In this document: in pieces, positions 20,530 through 31,082 of the stretch
How the letters are laid out: every line of letters starts with the position of its first letter
Position numbering within the stretch: position 1 is the first letter of the stretch
Assembly: GCF_004193775.1 (NCBI RefSeq)
Contig: NC_041011.1
Span: 10,691,656-10,755,655, forward strand
DNA: 64,000 nucleotides
Source of the DNA: Glycine soja
Taxonomy: Eukaryota; Streptophyta; Magnoliopsida; Fabales; Fabaceae
Direction: 5' to 3'
Program-made: the position numbers and the translations under genes
Notes under the pieces: generated by a model
What the model was told of the DNA's origin: nothing
The model's database searches: none
What the model saw: the letters and a program-made list of their open reading frames with translations, nothing else

Positions 20530-22411
20530 TGAGTGTGTGCAGGTTACCGTATAAGGCGTCTCCGCGTGCCAACGGACTCACAGGTCACGATAGCAAAAAG
20601 TGGGGTGGTCGACAAAAGCGAGGCTTTTGCTCCTACATATCCTCAATTTATGATGAGGAACTCAGACCAACGTAGTTCTTGACTTTGTGTGAGACTAAAA
20701 TAGTCTCGGAGTTCTTTCGCTAAAATGTGAACATACTTTAGCAAAGAAACAAAACCTCCAATTGATCAGAGCAACATATATTTTTTGGAGAAAAACAAGC
20801 GTGTCTACCGAGGGGAAGGAGGGTATGCTGATAAAATTTTCTTCTAAGCGACCATTTAGAGGAAACACTGGGTCCAACAAAAAAGAAGAAAAATCACTCA
20901 AAGTGTATAAATCTCACACAGGTAAGTGTTTTATCCTAATTCTGAACCATAGATATGTCATGACTTGATTATGCAAATCATTTCCTATCAAATTAAATAT
21001 TACACGCGTGATCATGGATCAATAGGACTTTTTTGGGAATGTTGTATTGGTGGGAAATTTGGCTCTGAGTGTTTGGGCCTTTTCCTTTTCTGTTTTTGTT
21101 TAGTGCGGGGCGAGAAAGTCGTTAGTGCACATGATTTTGGTTGGCGATCAAAGGGAGAGGACTGCTTCAAGCCGTGGTTTCCTTTCTTTTCTTGTTTGCT
21201 TGTGACAATTCTGTATTGTTCAGATATTGTCTAGTCCAAAGACTTTTCTGTATATTTCTTTTGTTTTCTTCCGATCTTTGATCGAGAATTTTTCTTTCTT
21301 CTTTTTTTTGCTTTCTTCCAATCTTTGATTGGGAATTTTCTTCTTTTCCTCTTCTTCCGATCTTTGATCAGGAACTTCTTTTTTTTCTTTTCTTTTTCTT
21401 TTCTTCCGAGGGCAAAGATGGACATTCTCACCCTGGGTCAATGTTTATAGTGAGTTGGTATTTTTGGCTCAGAGCTTGTAGAATGACTGGACATGATATA
21501 TGTCAGGGTGTTGGTTTGGTCAGCAGTCGAGGGGTAAAGGGATGTCCCACATTATTTCCATGACACGCGCACAACGATGATGATTCATAAATTTTATGCA
21601 AAACTGGTCACGCATACACCTATGTGGACACTCAAGCATCAAGTTTTTGTGGTCACGCGACACTAGGGCTCAGTATTCATCATTTTTCCTATTTAAGTCA
21701 ACTCAGTGTTTCCAAAATATGCTCCTTTATCAATTCATACATTTGTCCGAGTCTATCTTGGGCGTTCGGGAAAATTTTCATAGCATTCACCCTTTAGGTG
21801 CGTACACATCTTTTTTAACAAAGCCTTTGTGTCACGATCAGTAAATCTTTTCTTTCAAAGAAAAGCCAAAAGTTATTTCTTTTCCAAAGCATGTTGGCTT
21901 TTTAGTTAACCAATTTATTTTTATTTTGTTTTTCTTTTTGACAAAGTTGATATCTACGATCACATATGTTTTTTTTCTTTTCTAAAAAGTCGTGCGAACG
22001 AGGGTACGCAAGGCCCACCTACGTCAAAATAAACGAAGAAAATGCAATGATAAGTCGTAATAAAAAAACAATGACAAAACAAATTGAGAGACGTAATGCC
22101 AGACCACGGTGGGAGTAAACACAATAACTGAAAGCAACAGTGTTAAATCACAATGGAAACAAAAACAATAACTGAAAGCAATGATGTTAGACGACATGGA
22201 ATAACAAGTGCGACGACCTTGGTCGTGTAGCTCCGCCCTCTCCCAGGTAACCAAGCAGGTCGGTCATATCCTCATCCATGTGGGCTTCCTCCGCTTCGCC
22301 CGGGGATCCTGCGGGTCCGGTTCCCTCCTCAGTGGGCCAATCTCCAGGCCACGCGACCTTAGCCTTGAATTGCTCTGGGGTAGGGCGTACAAAAGGAGGG
22401 GAGCCCTGCCC
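20530..22411 (-). other. Tat 3' untranslated region, proximal part (unit B)
   Basis: Non-coding stretch between the extra ORF and the tandem array. Includes a GGTGGTCGAC...CTCAATTTATGATGAGGAAC block near 20600-20680 that also occurs inside the LTR (53575-53640 in C), and a pyrimidine-rich repeat near 21259-21400. Frames here are low-complexity. Confidence 0.6.
21259..21400. repeat. Pyrimidine-rich ~45-bp repeat, 3 units
   Basis: Three copies of a unit around TTCTTCCGATCTTTGATC separated by T/C-rich tracts. Present at 56830-56980 in unit C. Lys/Glu-rich frames on the opposite strand are produced by this composition. Confidence 0.75.
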
Positions 22412-23467
22412 CTACTGGCTAAGGCTAAAACGGTAGAAGCACTCATGCAATTGCACCTGCACGCGGTTGTTGGCCGTTTGCTGGCGAACCATATGCCGTA
22501 GATACTGCTCCACACTCAGTGGTATAACCGGATCGGGCTGCTGAGGTGGTGGTGCATCCGCAGCCTGTTGTGTGTCACCCTTCGCTTGCCTAGGGGTGCA
22601 ATGTTTCTCGATGAAAACTCGAGTGATCGGCGGCTGGATTACCTTGCTGGGGATGACAAGTACCCCGTAGAACTGGCAAAGGCCCGTGATCAAGGCCGAA
22701 AATCCCAAGGCCCTGTTGGACCTCTCTGGGTCCAAAGGGTGCCTAGTGGGCGCCGTCCCTGCAAACAAATAAATGGCGTCAGCAATTATCTGGGCCACGT
22801 GAACAGTCATCAGTGTCAGGATGGTGTACACCATCTGGCACTTAGGAAGAGGGAGGTCAAAATTATGGCCGCTGGGCAGGATGTTGCTGAGTAGCAGCGT
22901 CATCCTTATCTGAGTTAGAGTAGTCATGCTGGTGCGCATAATCCACACCCGCCTCCCCGCAGCAGTCTGGGCAAAGTCTTGCCTCGGTATGCACAATAGC
23001 TGGGCGATGACCTCCTCGTCAAAGCTAGAGGCCTGGTCCCTCCTTTGGCTGAATTTGCACCGATGGTCGTCCTCCAAGATCAGTGGGTGACCCAAGAACA
23101 GGCTGAGGGCATCTATGCCGAAGGGAATCCACTGACCCCTTACCCACGAGCGCATATCTCAAACTCCCTCCTCCGTGGGCCAGGCATTAGCGTAGAACTC
23201 TAGGACTATCTCAGGGTTGAACTTGGCCATGGGAGTCACTAGAGGTGTCCAATGCCTGTGTGCTATCTCCTCTTGGAAGTCTGAGTACTTATCCTCTATG
23301 AGCTGGACGCGCCTCTCCCTATGGAATGACTATCCCTTGATGGCCTCAAAACGCTGCTGGTGCTCGGCACTCCGGAACCGGTGACTATCGAACTCCACGG
23401 AGGCGCTGGAGCTTTCCCCATGGGCATCCCTCCTGGACCTCTTTGTGGAGAGCTTCTTCGGAGCCAT
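22412..23467 (-). pseudogene. Extra ORF of the Tat element (putative plant transposon protein domain)
   Basis: Starts MAPKKLSTKRSRRDAHGES at 23467. It continues through FDSHRFRSAEHQQRFEAI, then EEIAHRHWTPLV, FYANAWPTEEG and SWVRGQWIPFGIDALSLFLG, to a Pro-rich linker and a C-terminal QYLRHMVRQQ segment. This matches the plant protein class described as 'putative plant transposon protein', found in soybean Tat elements; function unknown. A TAG after ~44 codons is shared with unit C, so it was present before duplication. A second stop (TGA before DMRSW) is found only in B; C has CGA there. Identification rests on memory of the family. Confidence 0.6.
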
Positions 23468-24444
23468 CTCTTGTTGGGGATGAATAACAGTGCAAAATGG
23501 AATCAAAAAACGTTAAAAATGGTGACCTAAGGCTAGAAAACCAAGGGATCCAGTGAGCATACGTTTTTTGGATGAAAGGAAGAAGTTTTGGGTGAAAAAC
23601 TCACCATTTGCCTCTCCTTTTAACCTTTCTCATACTGGGGGTGCTCGCCCTGGTGAGCTAACCTCGCCCAGGCAAGGTAACCCTGTGCATCCTTTTTTTT
23701 TTTCAAACAAGAAAATCACGCGTTCACCTACGGGTTCGTGCTCGTTTGCTCGGAGTCCATAGGATAAGTTAGGCATATAAAAAGACATAAGCTTTAAAGG
23801 ATACTAGGTTGTCTCTTAATAGGGCCTCCTCAACATGCGAAGCCAGTCGCAGGATGATGATCTGCTGACCACCAGCCTAGTGCCTGCTCGTACCCGTCCC
23901 TGAGCATCTGAAAGCAGGAAATGGCATTTATGCAGTGAAAATATGACCACGCTACCACTTATCTTGGTTCATCCCTGTCTAGGATTTGACGTTGTATTGA
24001 CCACCTCTTGAAATGATCATGTCCCTGTCTGTCGATTCATAAGGTACAAAATGCATGTGCTTGCATATGCACTGGCAGTTTCAAATGCAATAATTCTTTA
24101 GGAAAAACCCATTGGGTTCAGTTTTAAATAAGCACTTAGAGCATCCCTATAGGTCGAGCGAAAAGGCTCAGATAATTTAAAAAGAATATGCATCCTTAAA
24201 GGCACAAAACTAGGGTTGAAACAACGAATCATCAATCTCGCGCTCTTTAAATGATCGCGATGACAATTTACAGAGGACAGGAATCCGTGGGGGAAACCAA
24301 CAAAAAATTAAACATGCAACGACTCTCCTAATTGCCCCAAGTCTCAAGCGTAGTATCGCTTGACGACATTGGCATTTACGAGTGAAGGTAGTTCCTCGTC
24401 ATCCATGTTAGTGAGCACAAGGGCCCCTCCGGAGAAAGCCTTTT
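23468..24444 (-). other. Spacer between integrase and extra ORF of the Tat element
   Basis: No coherent frame. Contains GCTCGCCC and GAGCTAACC blocks near 23640-23690 and ends at the integrase C-terminus. Collinear with 58706-59682. Confidence 0.6.
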
Positions 24445-25125
24445 TTACCACGAAGGGCCCTTCGTAGTTCGGTAACCATGTAGTGCGAAAGGGAGCATCT
24501 TGTGCCAGTCCTTGTATGACACGGTCATCTTCTGAATATTCTTCTTGATATTCTTGTTGGCTGCCTCCACTGCTCCGTTCATCTTGGGCTTGTAGGGTGT
24601 GGAATTATGGTGTTGGATCTTAAATTCCTCGCACATTTCCCCCATCATTTTATTATTCAAATTGGTGTCGTTGTCTGTGATAATCTTCCTTGGCAAACCA
24701 TACCGGAAAATTATCTCCCTCTTGATGAACGTAACCACCACACTCTTTGTGACACTAGCGTATGAGGCGGCTTCGACCCACTTGGTGAAGTAATCGATCG
24801 CCACCAAGATGAAACGATGTTCGTTCGCAGCCTTGGGCTCTATGGCTCAGATCACATCTATCCCTCACATGGAAAAGGGCCACGGTGAGACCAATACATT
24901 CAATGACAAGGGCGAAGCGTTGACATTGTCTGCAAAAGTCTGGCATTTGTGACACTTCTTTACATGGAGGCAACAATCACTTTCCATGGTGAGCCAATAA
25001 TAGCCCGCCCTCAGGATCTTCCAAGCCATGGCGTGCCCGTTAGCATGCGTACCGAAAGAGCCCTCATGGACCTCCTCCAGCATGCGTCCAACTTCCTTAG
25101 TGTTCACGCATCGGAGCAACACCAT
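24445..25125 (-). pseudogene. Tat integrase (unit B), catalytic triad kept but with stops
   Basis: The zinc-binding HHCC region (H and H in VHEGSFGTHANGHA, C-x2-C in CHKCQ) is followed by the catalytic core: first Asp in GIDVI, second Asp in IITDND, Glu in GAVEAANK. Two in-frame TGA codons lie around GIDVI. Catalytic residues are all present, unlike the unit C copy. It would insert element DNA if intact; here it cannot be translated as one protein. Confidence 0.85.
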
Positions 25126-25158
25126 ATCATGGTTTCTCTTGTATAGTATGCCCCAGCT

Positions 25159-26097
25159 TTAAAAGAAACCGGCCGCCAACCTCCTTAAAGTCCTCTTGTC
25201 ATTGTCGGAAGCTTCCGGTGGGTACTCTTTGCTTTCAACGTATCGCTTGATGTCAAAATACCAAGTTTTACCATCCCACTCCTCCTCTACCAAACAACAA
25301 TATGCGGGCCTGCCACGACACCTGAACTCAATGTATGGTAGGTCTCCGTGCGGTGTCAGCTGGAACATGGACGCTAAAGTGGCGAGCGCATCGACCATTT
25401 GGTTTTCCTCTCGGGGAACATGATGGAAAGAGATCTCATCAATGAACTCAGCCAGCTCCTTAATGTAGGTCTGGTAGGGTATTAGCTTGTGATCCCTAGT
25501 TTCCCACTCTCCTCTTAGCTGGTGAATCACCAGTGCCGAGTCTCCGTACTCCTTGAGCAGTTTGACGTTGAAGTCAATTGCTGCCTGGACACCCAGGGCA
25601 CATGCTTCGTATTCAGCCATGTTATTGGTGCAGTCGAAACCAAGTCTGGCTGTGAAAGGTATGCATTGATTGTCCGGAGAGACCAATTTCGCCCCAACAC
25701 CATGGCCCAGAACGTTAGATGCTCCATCGAACCACACGATCCACTTGTCCCTGTCCTTTTCTAGCTTCTCTTCAAATAAGGCCATGATGTCCTCATCTGG
25801 GAACTCAGGATGCATGGGTTGATAATCATTGAGAGGATGCTGAGCCAAATAGTCCGCCAAGGCACTTCCCTTTATCGCTTTTTGGGTTATGTAGACTATG
25901 TCGAACTCGGATAGCAAAACCTGCCACCGAGCAATCTGCCCCATGAGAGCGAGGTTCTCAAATATGTACTTGATCGGGTCCATCTTGGATACCAGCCAGG
26001 TGGTATGGCTCAGCATGTACTGTCTTAGTTGGTGGGACACCCATACCAAAGCGCAACATGTCCTTTCCAACAGGGAGTAGTTCATCTCACAGGCCAT
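25159..26097 (-). pseudogene. Tat RNase H region with the additional RNase H (unit B)
   Basis: 312-residue open frame. The N-terminal part is the end of the first RNase H / connection (NYSLLERTCCALVW, RQYMLSHTTWLVSKMDP). From about residue 118 comes a second RNase H (WIVWFDGASNVLG, NNMAEYEACALG, YGDSALVIHQLRGEW, ENQMVDALATLASMF) with its Asp/Glu/Asp/Asp pattern. The doubled RNase H is diagnostic of the Tat lineage. Confidence 0.85.
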
Positions 26098-26142
26098 GAA
26101 CTTCTTACTTAAGTAGTAGACGACTCACTCTCTTTTTCCCGA

Positions 26143-26780
26143 CTAATCATGCTGCCCCAGCATGCACCCCTTCTGACATACGATGAAACCCAACAGCTTT
26201 CCCGACTTGACCCCGAAGGTGCACTTAGCGGGGTTTAACCTTAATTGATGCCTCCTAAGCCTCTCGAACAACCTCCGCAACTTGACAAGGTGTTCTTCCT
26301 CAGTTATGGACTTGGCAATCATGTCGTCTACGTAGATTTTGATTTCTCGGTGCATCATGTTGTGGAACAAAGCCACCATAGCCCGTTGATAGGCTGCCCC
26401 GACGTTCTTGAGCCCAAAGGACATCACCTTATAGCAGAATGTTCCCCACATGGTAACAAACGTGGTTTTTTCCATATCTTCTGGCGCCATCTTTATTTGA
26501 TTGTAGCCTGAGAAACCCTCCATGAAGGAAAACAAAGCGAAATTGGTTGTGTTGTCTACGAGGACATCAATGTGTGGCAGAGGAAAATTATCTTTGGGAC
26601 TGGCTCGATTCAGGTCCCGATAGTCCAAACACATTCGTACCTTCCCATCTTTCTAAGGGATCGACACAATGTTGGCCACTCACTCGGGGTATCGAGCCAC
26701 CGCCAAGAAATCAACGTCGAACTGCTTTTTCACCTCCTCCTTGATCTTCAGCGACGTCTCGGGTTTCATTCTCCTTAGCT
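26143..26780 (-). pseudogene. Tat reverse transcriptase (unit B), internally deleted
   Basis: Contains DYRDLNRASPKDNFPLPHID, GFSGYNQIKMAPED and the catalytic YVDDM. After LLGFIV the frame jumps to GCMLGQHD: about 100 residues of thumb/connection present in C (61410-61712) are deleted in frame. A TAG before KDGKVR is shared with C. The N-terminal end (MKPETSLKIKEE) meets the copia LTR. Confidence 0.85.
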
Positions 26781-26797
26781 TTTGCTTCACCTCCTCC

Positions 26798-26937
26798 TTG
26801 TTGTTCTGCCTCTATTACAATACAATAAGAATTAATACAAATAGCATCAATTAAGATCAGCATAATCATGTAGCAATATTCTCAATACAATTAGGATTAG
26901 CACAATCATACAACAATATTCTCAATATTGTGCATTA
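26798..26937 (-). repeat. Copia LTR fragment at the start of the next unit
   Basis: Begins TTGTTGTTCTGCC directly after gypsy sequence and matches the LTR at 38216-38541, with an internal loss between TCTATTA and ACAATACAATAAG. It ends GCATTA like the full LTR and is followed by the same LINE tail. Confidence 0.8.
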
Positions 26938-27084
26938 TATAATCATCCTTTTTCAGCCCCCTGGACTCTTTACAACTGCTAGGTGAATTGTATAGATCCA
27001 ACTAAAGAGTTTAGTTTTAGAATTTTACATATCTACCGCGAAGGCAATGCTTATGCAGACAAGCTTGCTTCTTTTGGTGCATAG
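26938..27084 (+). pseudogene. LINE RNase H C-terminal tail (copy next to unit B)
   Basis: Encodes YNHPFSAPWTLYNC-like sequence, a variant of the tail at 38542-38688, ending HIYREGNAYADKLASFGA and a stop. The RNase H signature REGNxxADxLA is clear. It is cut off from the rest of any LINE by the LTR fragment, showing that this piece travelled with the LTR as a block. Confidence 0.75.
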
Positions 27085-27170
27085 AATGCGGGAAAAAAAA
27101 TAGTAAGTGTCATGAATCTCTGACATAATCTTCAACCAATTAACATTGTTTGAATGACAACTGTTGTAGT

Positions 27171-27401
27171 TGGACAGCAATCACATAGTTTTTCCACCAT
27201 GGTATGCTTTATATTCCTATTGGTTATAGTTTTGGTATGCTTTATGTTCCTATTGGTTATAACTTTGGTGCTAGAATGTTTAATTTGGAGTCCACAAGAG
27301 GAGGATCTCCATATGGTGCTGGAGTTTTTGCTGGAGATGGTACAAGACAAGCAAGTGAAATGGAGCTGGAGCTTGCAGAGTATCATGGCAAGTATATATG
27401 A
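27171..27401 (+). pseudogene. Fragment of a flavodoxin-like quinone reductase gene (FQR1/WrbA type)
   Basis: The frame reads WTAIT, a stop, then HHGMLYIPIGYSFG, GMLYVPIGYNFGARMF, GGSPYGAGVFAGDGTRQ and ELELAEYHGKYI. This is the C-terminal part of plant NAD(P)H:quinone oxidoreductases of the FQR1 family, normally cytosolic/plasma-membrane-associated flavoproteins. An internal 33-base repeat (GMLYxPIGYxF twice) shared with 38776-39006 is not a family feature. B has a TAG where C has CAG (Gln). No other exons are present. Confidence 0.75.
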
Positions 27402-27473
27402 AATTAGCCCATAAAAGCTAGATTGAATTCTGTGATTAAAATTCCATTAAGCCCTCCTAGCTAGGTCAGCATT

Positions 27474-28383
27474 CTAGTCTGTCCCAAGTTGGTGACCTCT
27501 AAATCAAACTTCTTAATGCACTCAAACAAACCATTGGTGACCTCAAAATCAAACTCCAAGTCAATGTTGTCATAAAAGAACTCTAGATTTAAGAAGTGGG
27601 CAGCTGCATGCAATGATCTATGAAGCTGACAATTCCATCTTTTATCAATGATTGCAAACACATCTTTGTACTTGCTTTCATTGTTGTTGAAAGACTTGAT
27701 AATTGTTTCTTTTTCCTTGTCCATTGCTGCATAAATATAGCCCATGGCTAGTTTCCTTTCACCATCCACAAGATGAAGCACTTTCACAAGTGGAGCCATG
27801 ACTTTAAGAGTGTAAACCACACTATTAAAAAAAAAGGCATGAGCACTACCTTTGCAGCTTCTTTTCCCTTAAGCTCCTTAGATAGCTTGTTCAAGGTCCA
27901 TTCATCAGAAGTAAACATCTTTCTAATATTGACTTTCTCTTTGTGGAGCCTTTCTAAGGTTAGATAAGAAGTGACAAATATAGTAATAGCATGTCTCACC
28001 AATTCCCTCTTGTTTGTAAAATTTCTCAACAAACTTAAGGTACAAGAATAGGCATAGATATACCCAACTAGATTAATTGCCCTTCTAATTGTCTTCCTTA
28101 TCAAGGGAAGCTTCCCAATATCTTCAAGCATCAAATCAATACAATGAGCTGCACAAGGAGTCCAATAAATATGTTTCCTTTTCTCCTCCAACAACTTACC
28201 CGCTAAAACATAGTTGCTCCCATTATCGGTTACAACTTGAACAACATTCTTTTCTCCAACTTCCTCCACAGTGGCATCAAGCAACTAAAAAATCTTTTCA
28301 CCCGTCTTTACAAAATCAGAGTCATCAACAGACTTCAAAAACATGGTACCAACTTGAGAGTTAATAAAAAAATTAATGATGCA
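27474..28383 (-). pseudogene. hAT transposase fragment (unit following B)
   Basis: Collinear with about 40325-41200 of the complete hAT. It includes VVTDNGSNYVLAGKLLEEKR, HIYWTPCAAHCIDLMLEDIG, TSYLTLERLHK and the AIIDKRWNCQLHRSLH region. The 3' third and the left terminus are deleted: quinone reductase flank joins directly into transposase sequence near 27470. Homology ends at about 28383, where sequence unrelated to the unit begins. Confidence 0.8.
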
Positions 28384-29465
28384 TCATGTTATGCTGGACT
28401 ATCATTACCAAAGACAAAAATCATTAATGGTACAAGAGGGCAACATGTTATGAGAAGCACTCATACATGTCTCGGGGAGTTAAAATGTCATATTCTTACA
28501 TGCCCATACTTCAACCCCATTAACTTATATGATCCGTCTCATGTGAATTGAAGCACCTGAACTCTTAATTTGCTTCAATCAGCTAAAGGGGTGTAGCTTG
28601 GATTAGCAAGCCACACACTACTATCTAATGTCTTATCAGAACGTTTCTAATAATATCTTTGATGAATCGTGCCCTATGTACTGCTCCTAATAACACGGCA
28701 TGCTACTAATTTTAACTCATGTGAAATGAGGAATGAAGTAAAGGCTAAATTACTTTTGGCTACATTAGATAAATTTCTCAATAAACAATTATAAAAATTT
28801 AAAATAAAATGAATTAAAATGGATATGAATTAATAACACTTAATCACATATTATGTAGAGATTAATATAGATCATATGATTCAAAACCACCAAATAATTT
28901 TTCTTGTTGAAATTTAGTGGTGTTAATTCTAATATGCACTTGAACACATACGTAATAAAGAGGATCAGTTAATTTAGAAAATTTTAAAAAAGTTGAATGA
29001 AAGAACTTTTATTGAAGTTAAGCTTATGATTTGATTTTAGGTTATGAAAGAAGTTTAATTATTTTATCGTTTTACTTTTTTTTTTTTTATCTCTGATTAG
29101 TGGCATTGCAGGGAAGTTTGTTTAAATATGGTCAAAAATCAAAATCAATTGAAAAAACTACATGGAAAAACTTTTATAAAATTCGAATACACAAGTTAAT
29201 TTTAATTTATGAGAAATTTAATTCATTTAGTTTTATATTTAACTATTTATTATGGAGAAGAACATTATCGCTACAAGGCACATATAAAATCTACCATTCA
29301 TAAGTTCTAAAGCAATTTAGAAGGGAAAACACATGATGATGATGATTACATTCAAATGATGCAACCTTGTTGTCATGTAATTGAAAAAAAAACAACTTGA
29401 CATGTGATGATGGGTTCCAAAAACTTATAACATCCCACTAATGTTTTCCATTTACAAGGTTGAAC
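28384..29465. other. Intergenic, no gene recognised
   Basis: AT-rich after 28700. A frame running from the hAT fragment to 28551 continues with an unrecognised peptide; I see no domain. A poly-T run lies near 29075. Confidence 0.5.
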
Positions 29466-29472
29466 CAATCAA

Positions 29473-30042
29473 TTAATTTTTAACAGCAAGAACCTGAAGA
29501 TAATTAGGAGCAGAAACAGTGGTGGCATTAATCCTTTGTTGCGGAGAAGAGTTTTCTCTCTGAGAGGGGCTTCTCCAAAACCCACTTCCATAAAACCTCT
29601 CCCACATCTCTTTCTCCAACTCCACCACCTCCTTGTCCTTCTCCACCGAGCTACGGCTTCGCAGCACCGCCACGTCGCCGCCGTCGTTGCTGCACAGCGG
29701 GTAAACCCGCCCGGCGCTGATGATGTCATCGCAGCAGCCGCAGGTGCACCGCGGCCGCGACGGGACCACCGCTGCTTCCTCCCTGGTCTGAAGGAGGAGG
29801 AGGCGGCGGCTCCGCTGCTTCCTCCGCAGCGCCTTCTGGCACAGCATCGCCGGAACCTTGTACATCGCTAGGTACATAATGTTGGCCAGGCCGAAGGAGA
29901 AGCAGCAGCACACGGCGGCGGTGCCGCCCACCGCCTCCCCCATGACCCGCGTCCCCGCCTTCCGGTAGCTCTCACTCTGCTGCAGCAGCAGCGGCTGCCG
30001 CCGATGAGATGCCGCCGTCGGAAGAATTACTTTTTTAGACAT
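29473..30042 (-). CDS. Plant-specific small protein with one hydrophobic segment
   Basis: Complete 189-residue single-exon frame with high GC, standing out from the AT-rich flanks. N-terminus MSKKVILPTAASHRRQPLLL; a Gly/Ala/Cys-rich hydrophobic stretch (about residues 38-64, GGTAAVCCCFSFGLANIMYL) that could be a membrane anchor; then KVPAMLCQKALRRKQRSRR, a basic region; and a conserved-looking C-terminal block EKEMWERFYGSGFWRSPSQR (about residues 144-163). I recall this layout from an uncharacterised plant family sharing the GFWRSPSQR ending; no biochemical role is known to me. No disruption is seen and there is no second copy in the window. The start is the first ATG of the frame. Confidence 0.75.
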   Translation of the reverse strand: MSKKVILPTAASHRRQPLLLQQSESYRKAGTRVMGEAVGGTAAVCCCFSFGLANIMYLAMYKVPAMLCQKALRRKQRSRRLLLLQTREEAAVVPSRPRCTCGCCDDIISAGRVYPLCSNDGGDVAVLRSRSSVEKDKEVVELEKEMWERFYGSGFWRSPSQRENSSPQQRINATTVSAPNYLQVLAVKN

Positions 30043-30304
30043 AACTGATTAACAGAATCTGTTATGAATGACTAATTATTTATTCCTCCAAAAAGAAAAA
30101 TAAACAAAGAATGGATCACTAGGGTTATTTATCCCTTCTCTTCTCAGCACCAAATGATCATCCACACGTTGTTCTCGTGTGGATTCCTTAATATTCTGAA
30201 GCAAACATATCCTTTGCTTTGGCCCTCAACCACCATGGCCTATGTAACTCCTAATATGGTTTGTTGGCAACTCAGCTTCATAAGTACCAAACATAATAAC
30301 CTTA

Positions 30305-30757
30305 GAGTATGTTTGGATAGAGAATTTTAACTGAGGAAAGTAATTTATCAGAGAATTTGAATTTCTGTAATTTAGAATTCATTGTTTGGATGTTTTTTTG
30401 TGAAGAATTTAAAATTTTGGAATTTTAAAACAGAATTTTAAACAACTAAAAATCTGGAATTTCAATTTCCTTCTAAAAGGTGAGAAATTGAAATTCTCTT
30501 CTTAAAGTCTTCTTCAAGAAACACTGTATGAGATTGTGGAACATCGATCGGGTCTGAGCGTAGAGGAACACCTATAACTAGTACATCAATCATATCTTTT
30601 CTTTTTTTTTTCATTCATTTTTTTTCACCCTCATAATTTTAAATTTTTTTTATCCAAACACAAAATTTTGAAAATAAAAGAATTTTAATTAAAGTATGTG
30701 AAATTTTTAGAATTTAAATTTTTTCAGAATTTTAAATTCCTCCATCCAAACACACTC
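30305..30757. mobile_element. Tourist-like MITE (PIF/Harbinger type)
   Basis: 453 bases with inverted ends GAGTATGTTTGGAT and ATCCAAACACACTC, flanked by TTA on both sides (30302-30304 and 30758-30760), the usual target duplication of this superfamily. The interior is AT-rich with repeated AATTTTAAA blocks and no coding capacity. It sits about 260 bases upstream of the gene at 29473-30042. Confidence 0.8.
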
Positions 30758-31005
30758 TTAGGCCAATCCAACAGATTGGCATTTTCCCAACCCAAATAAG
30801 TTGACAAGCACTAGGTCCAAAAGGATCATCCTAAGTTTGAGAGGGTCAAATAAGGTTGTGTATCCTTTTGAGTATTTTAGCCAAAGTGAAGTTTTATATG
30901 TTTACAATGGTGAAAGGTTTTCATTGGTGTTTGGAGTAACAATAGTATTGTGCAGTGGTTAAAAATGAAAGTAACTAGGAGCAGATTTTAAAAACATATA
31001 TTACA

Positions 31006-31064
31006 TAGGTTCTTATTTGAACTAGTGTAAAATGACATTTTACATTGGTTCAAATAAAAACTTA
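31006..31064. repeat. 29-bp inverted repeat (hairpin)
   Basis: Arms TAGGTTCTTATTTGAAC.. and ..GTTCAAATAAAAACTTA pair at 25 of 29 positions with almost no loop, centred at 31035 on AAAATGACATTTT. Possibly the remains of a small foldback element. Confidence 0.7.
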
Positions 31065-31082
31065 TAGGAGTTCCCCTTTTTC

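Larger units (their letters stand above)
17859..26797 (-). mobile_element. Tat-lineage Ty3/gypsy retrotransposon, 5'-truncated (unit B)
   Basis: Read on the minus strand: reverse transcriptase, an additional plant-type RNase H, integrase, a spacer, an extra ORF, a repeat-rich 3' UTR, a polypurine tract and a 3' LTR fragment. The second RNase H and the extra ORF place it in the Tat lineage (Ogre/Retand group). Gag, protease and the 5' LTR are absent: the element stops at 26797 inside the start of reverse transcriptase, at the junction with a copia LTR. Stops and a 300-base in-frame loss in pol make it inactive. It shares both end junctions with the copy at 53329-62338. Confidence 0.85.

Noticed and set aside
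21220..21441. Lys/Glu-rich minus-strand frames
   Set aside because: They are produced by a T/C-rich repeat in the Tat 3' UTR; several overlapping frames show the same composition.
22208..22894. Plus-strand frames at 22208-22501 and 22568-22894
   Set aside because: They are antisense to the Tat extra ORF, whose minus-strand frame has a coherent domain.
29536..29871. Plus-strand 111-codon frame rich in Ala/Pro/His
   Set aside because: Antisense shadow of the GC-rich gene at 29473-30042, which has a better supported C-terminal motif.
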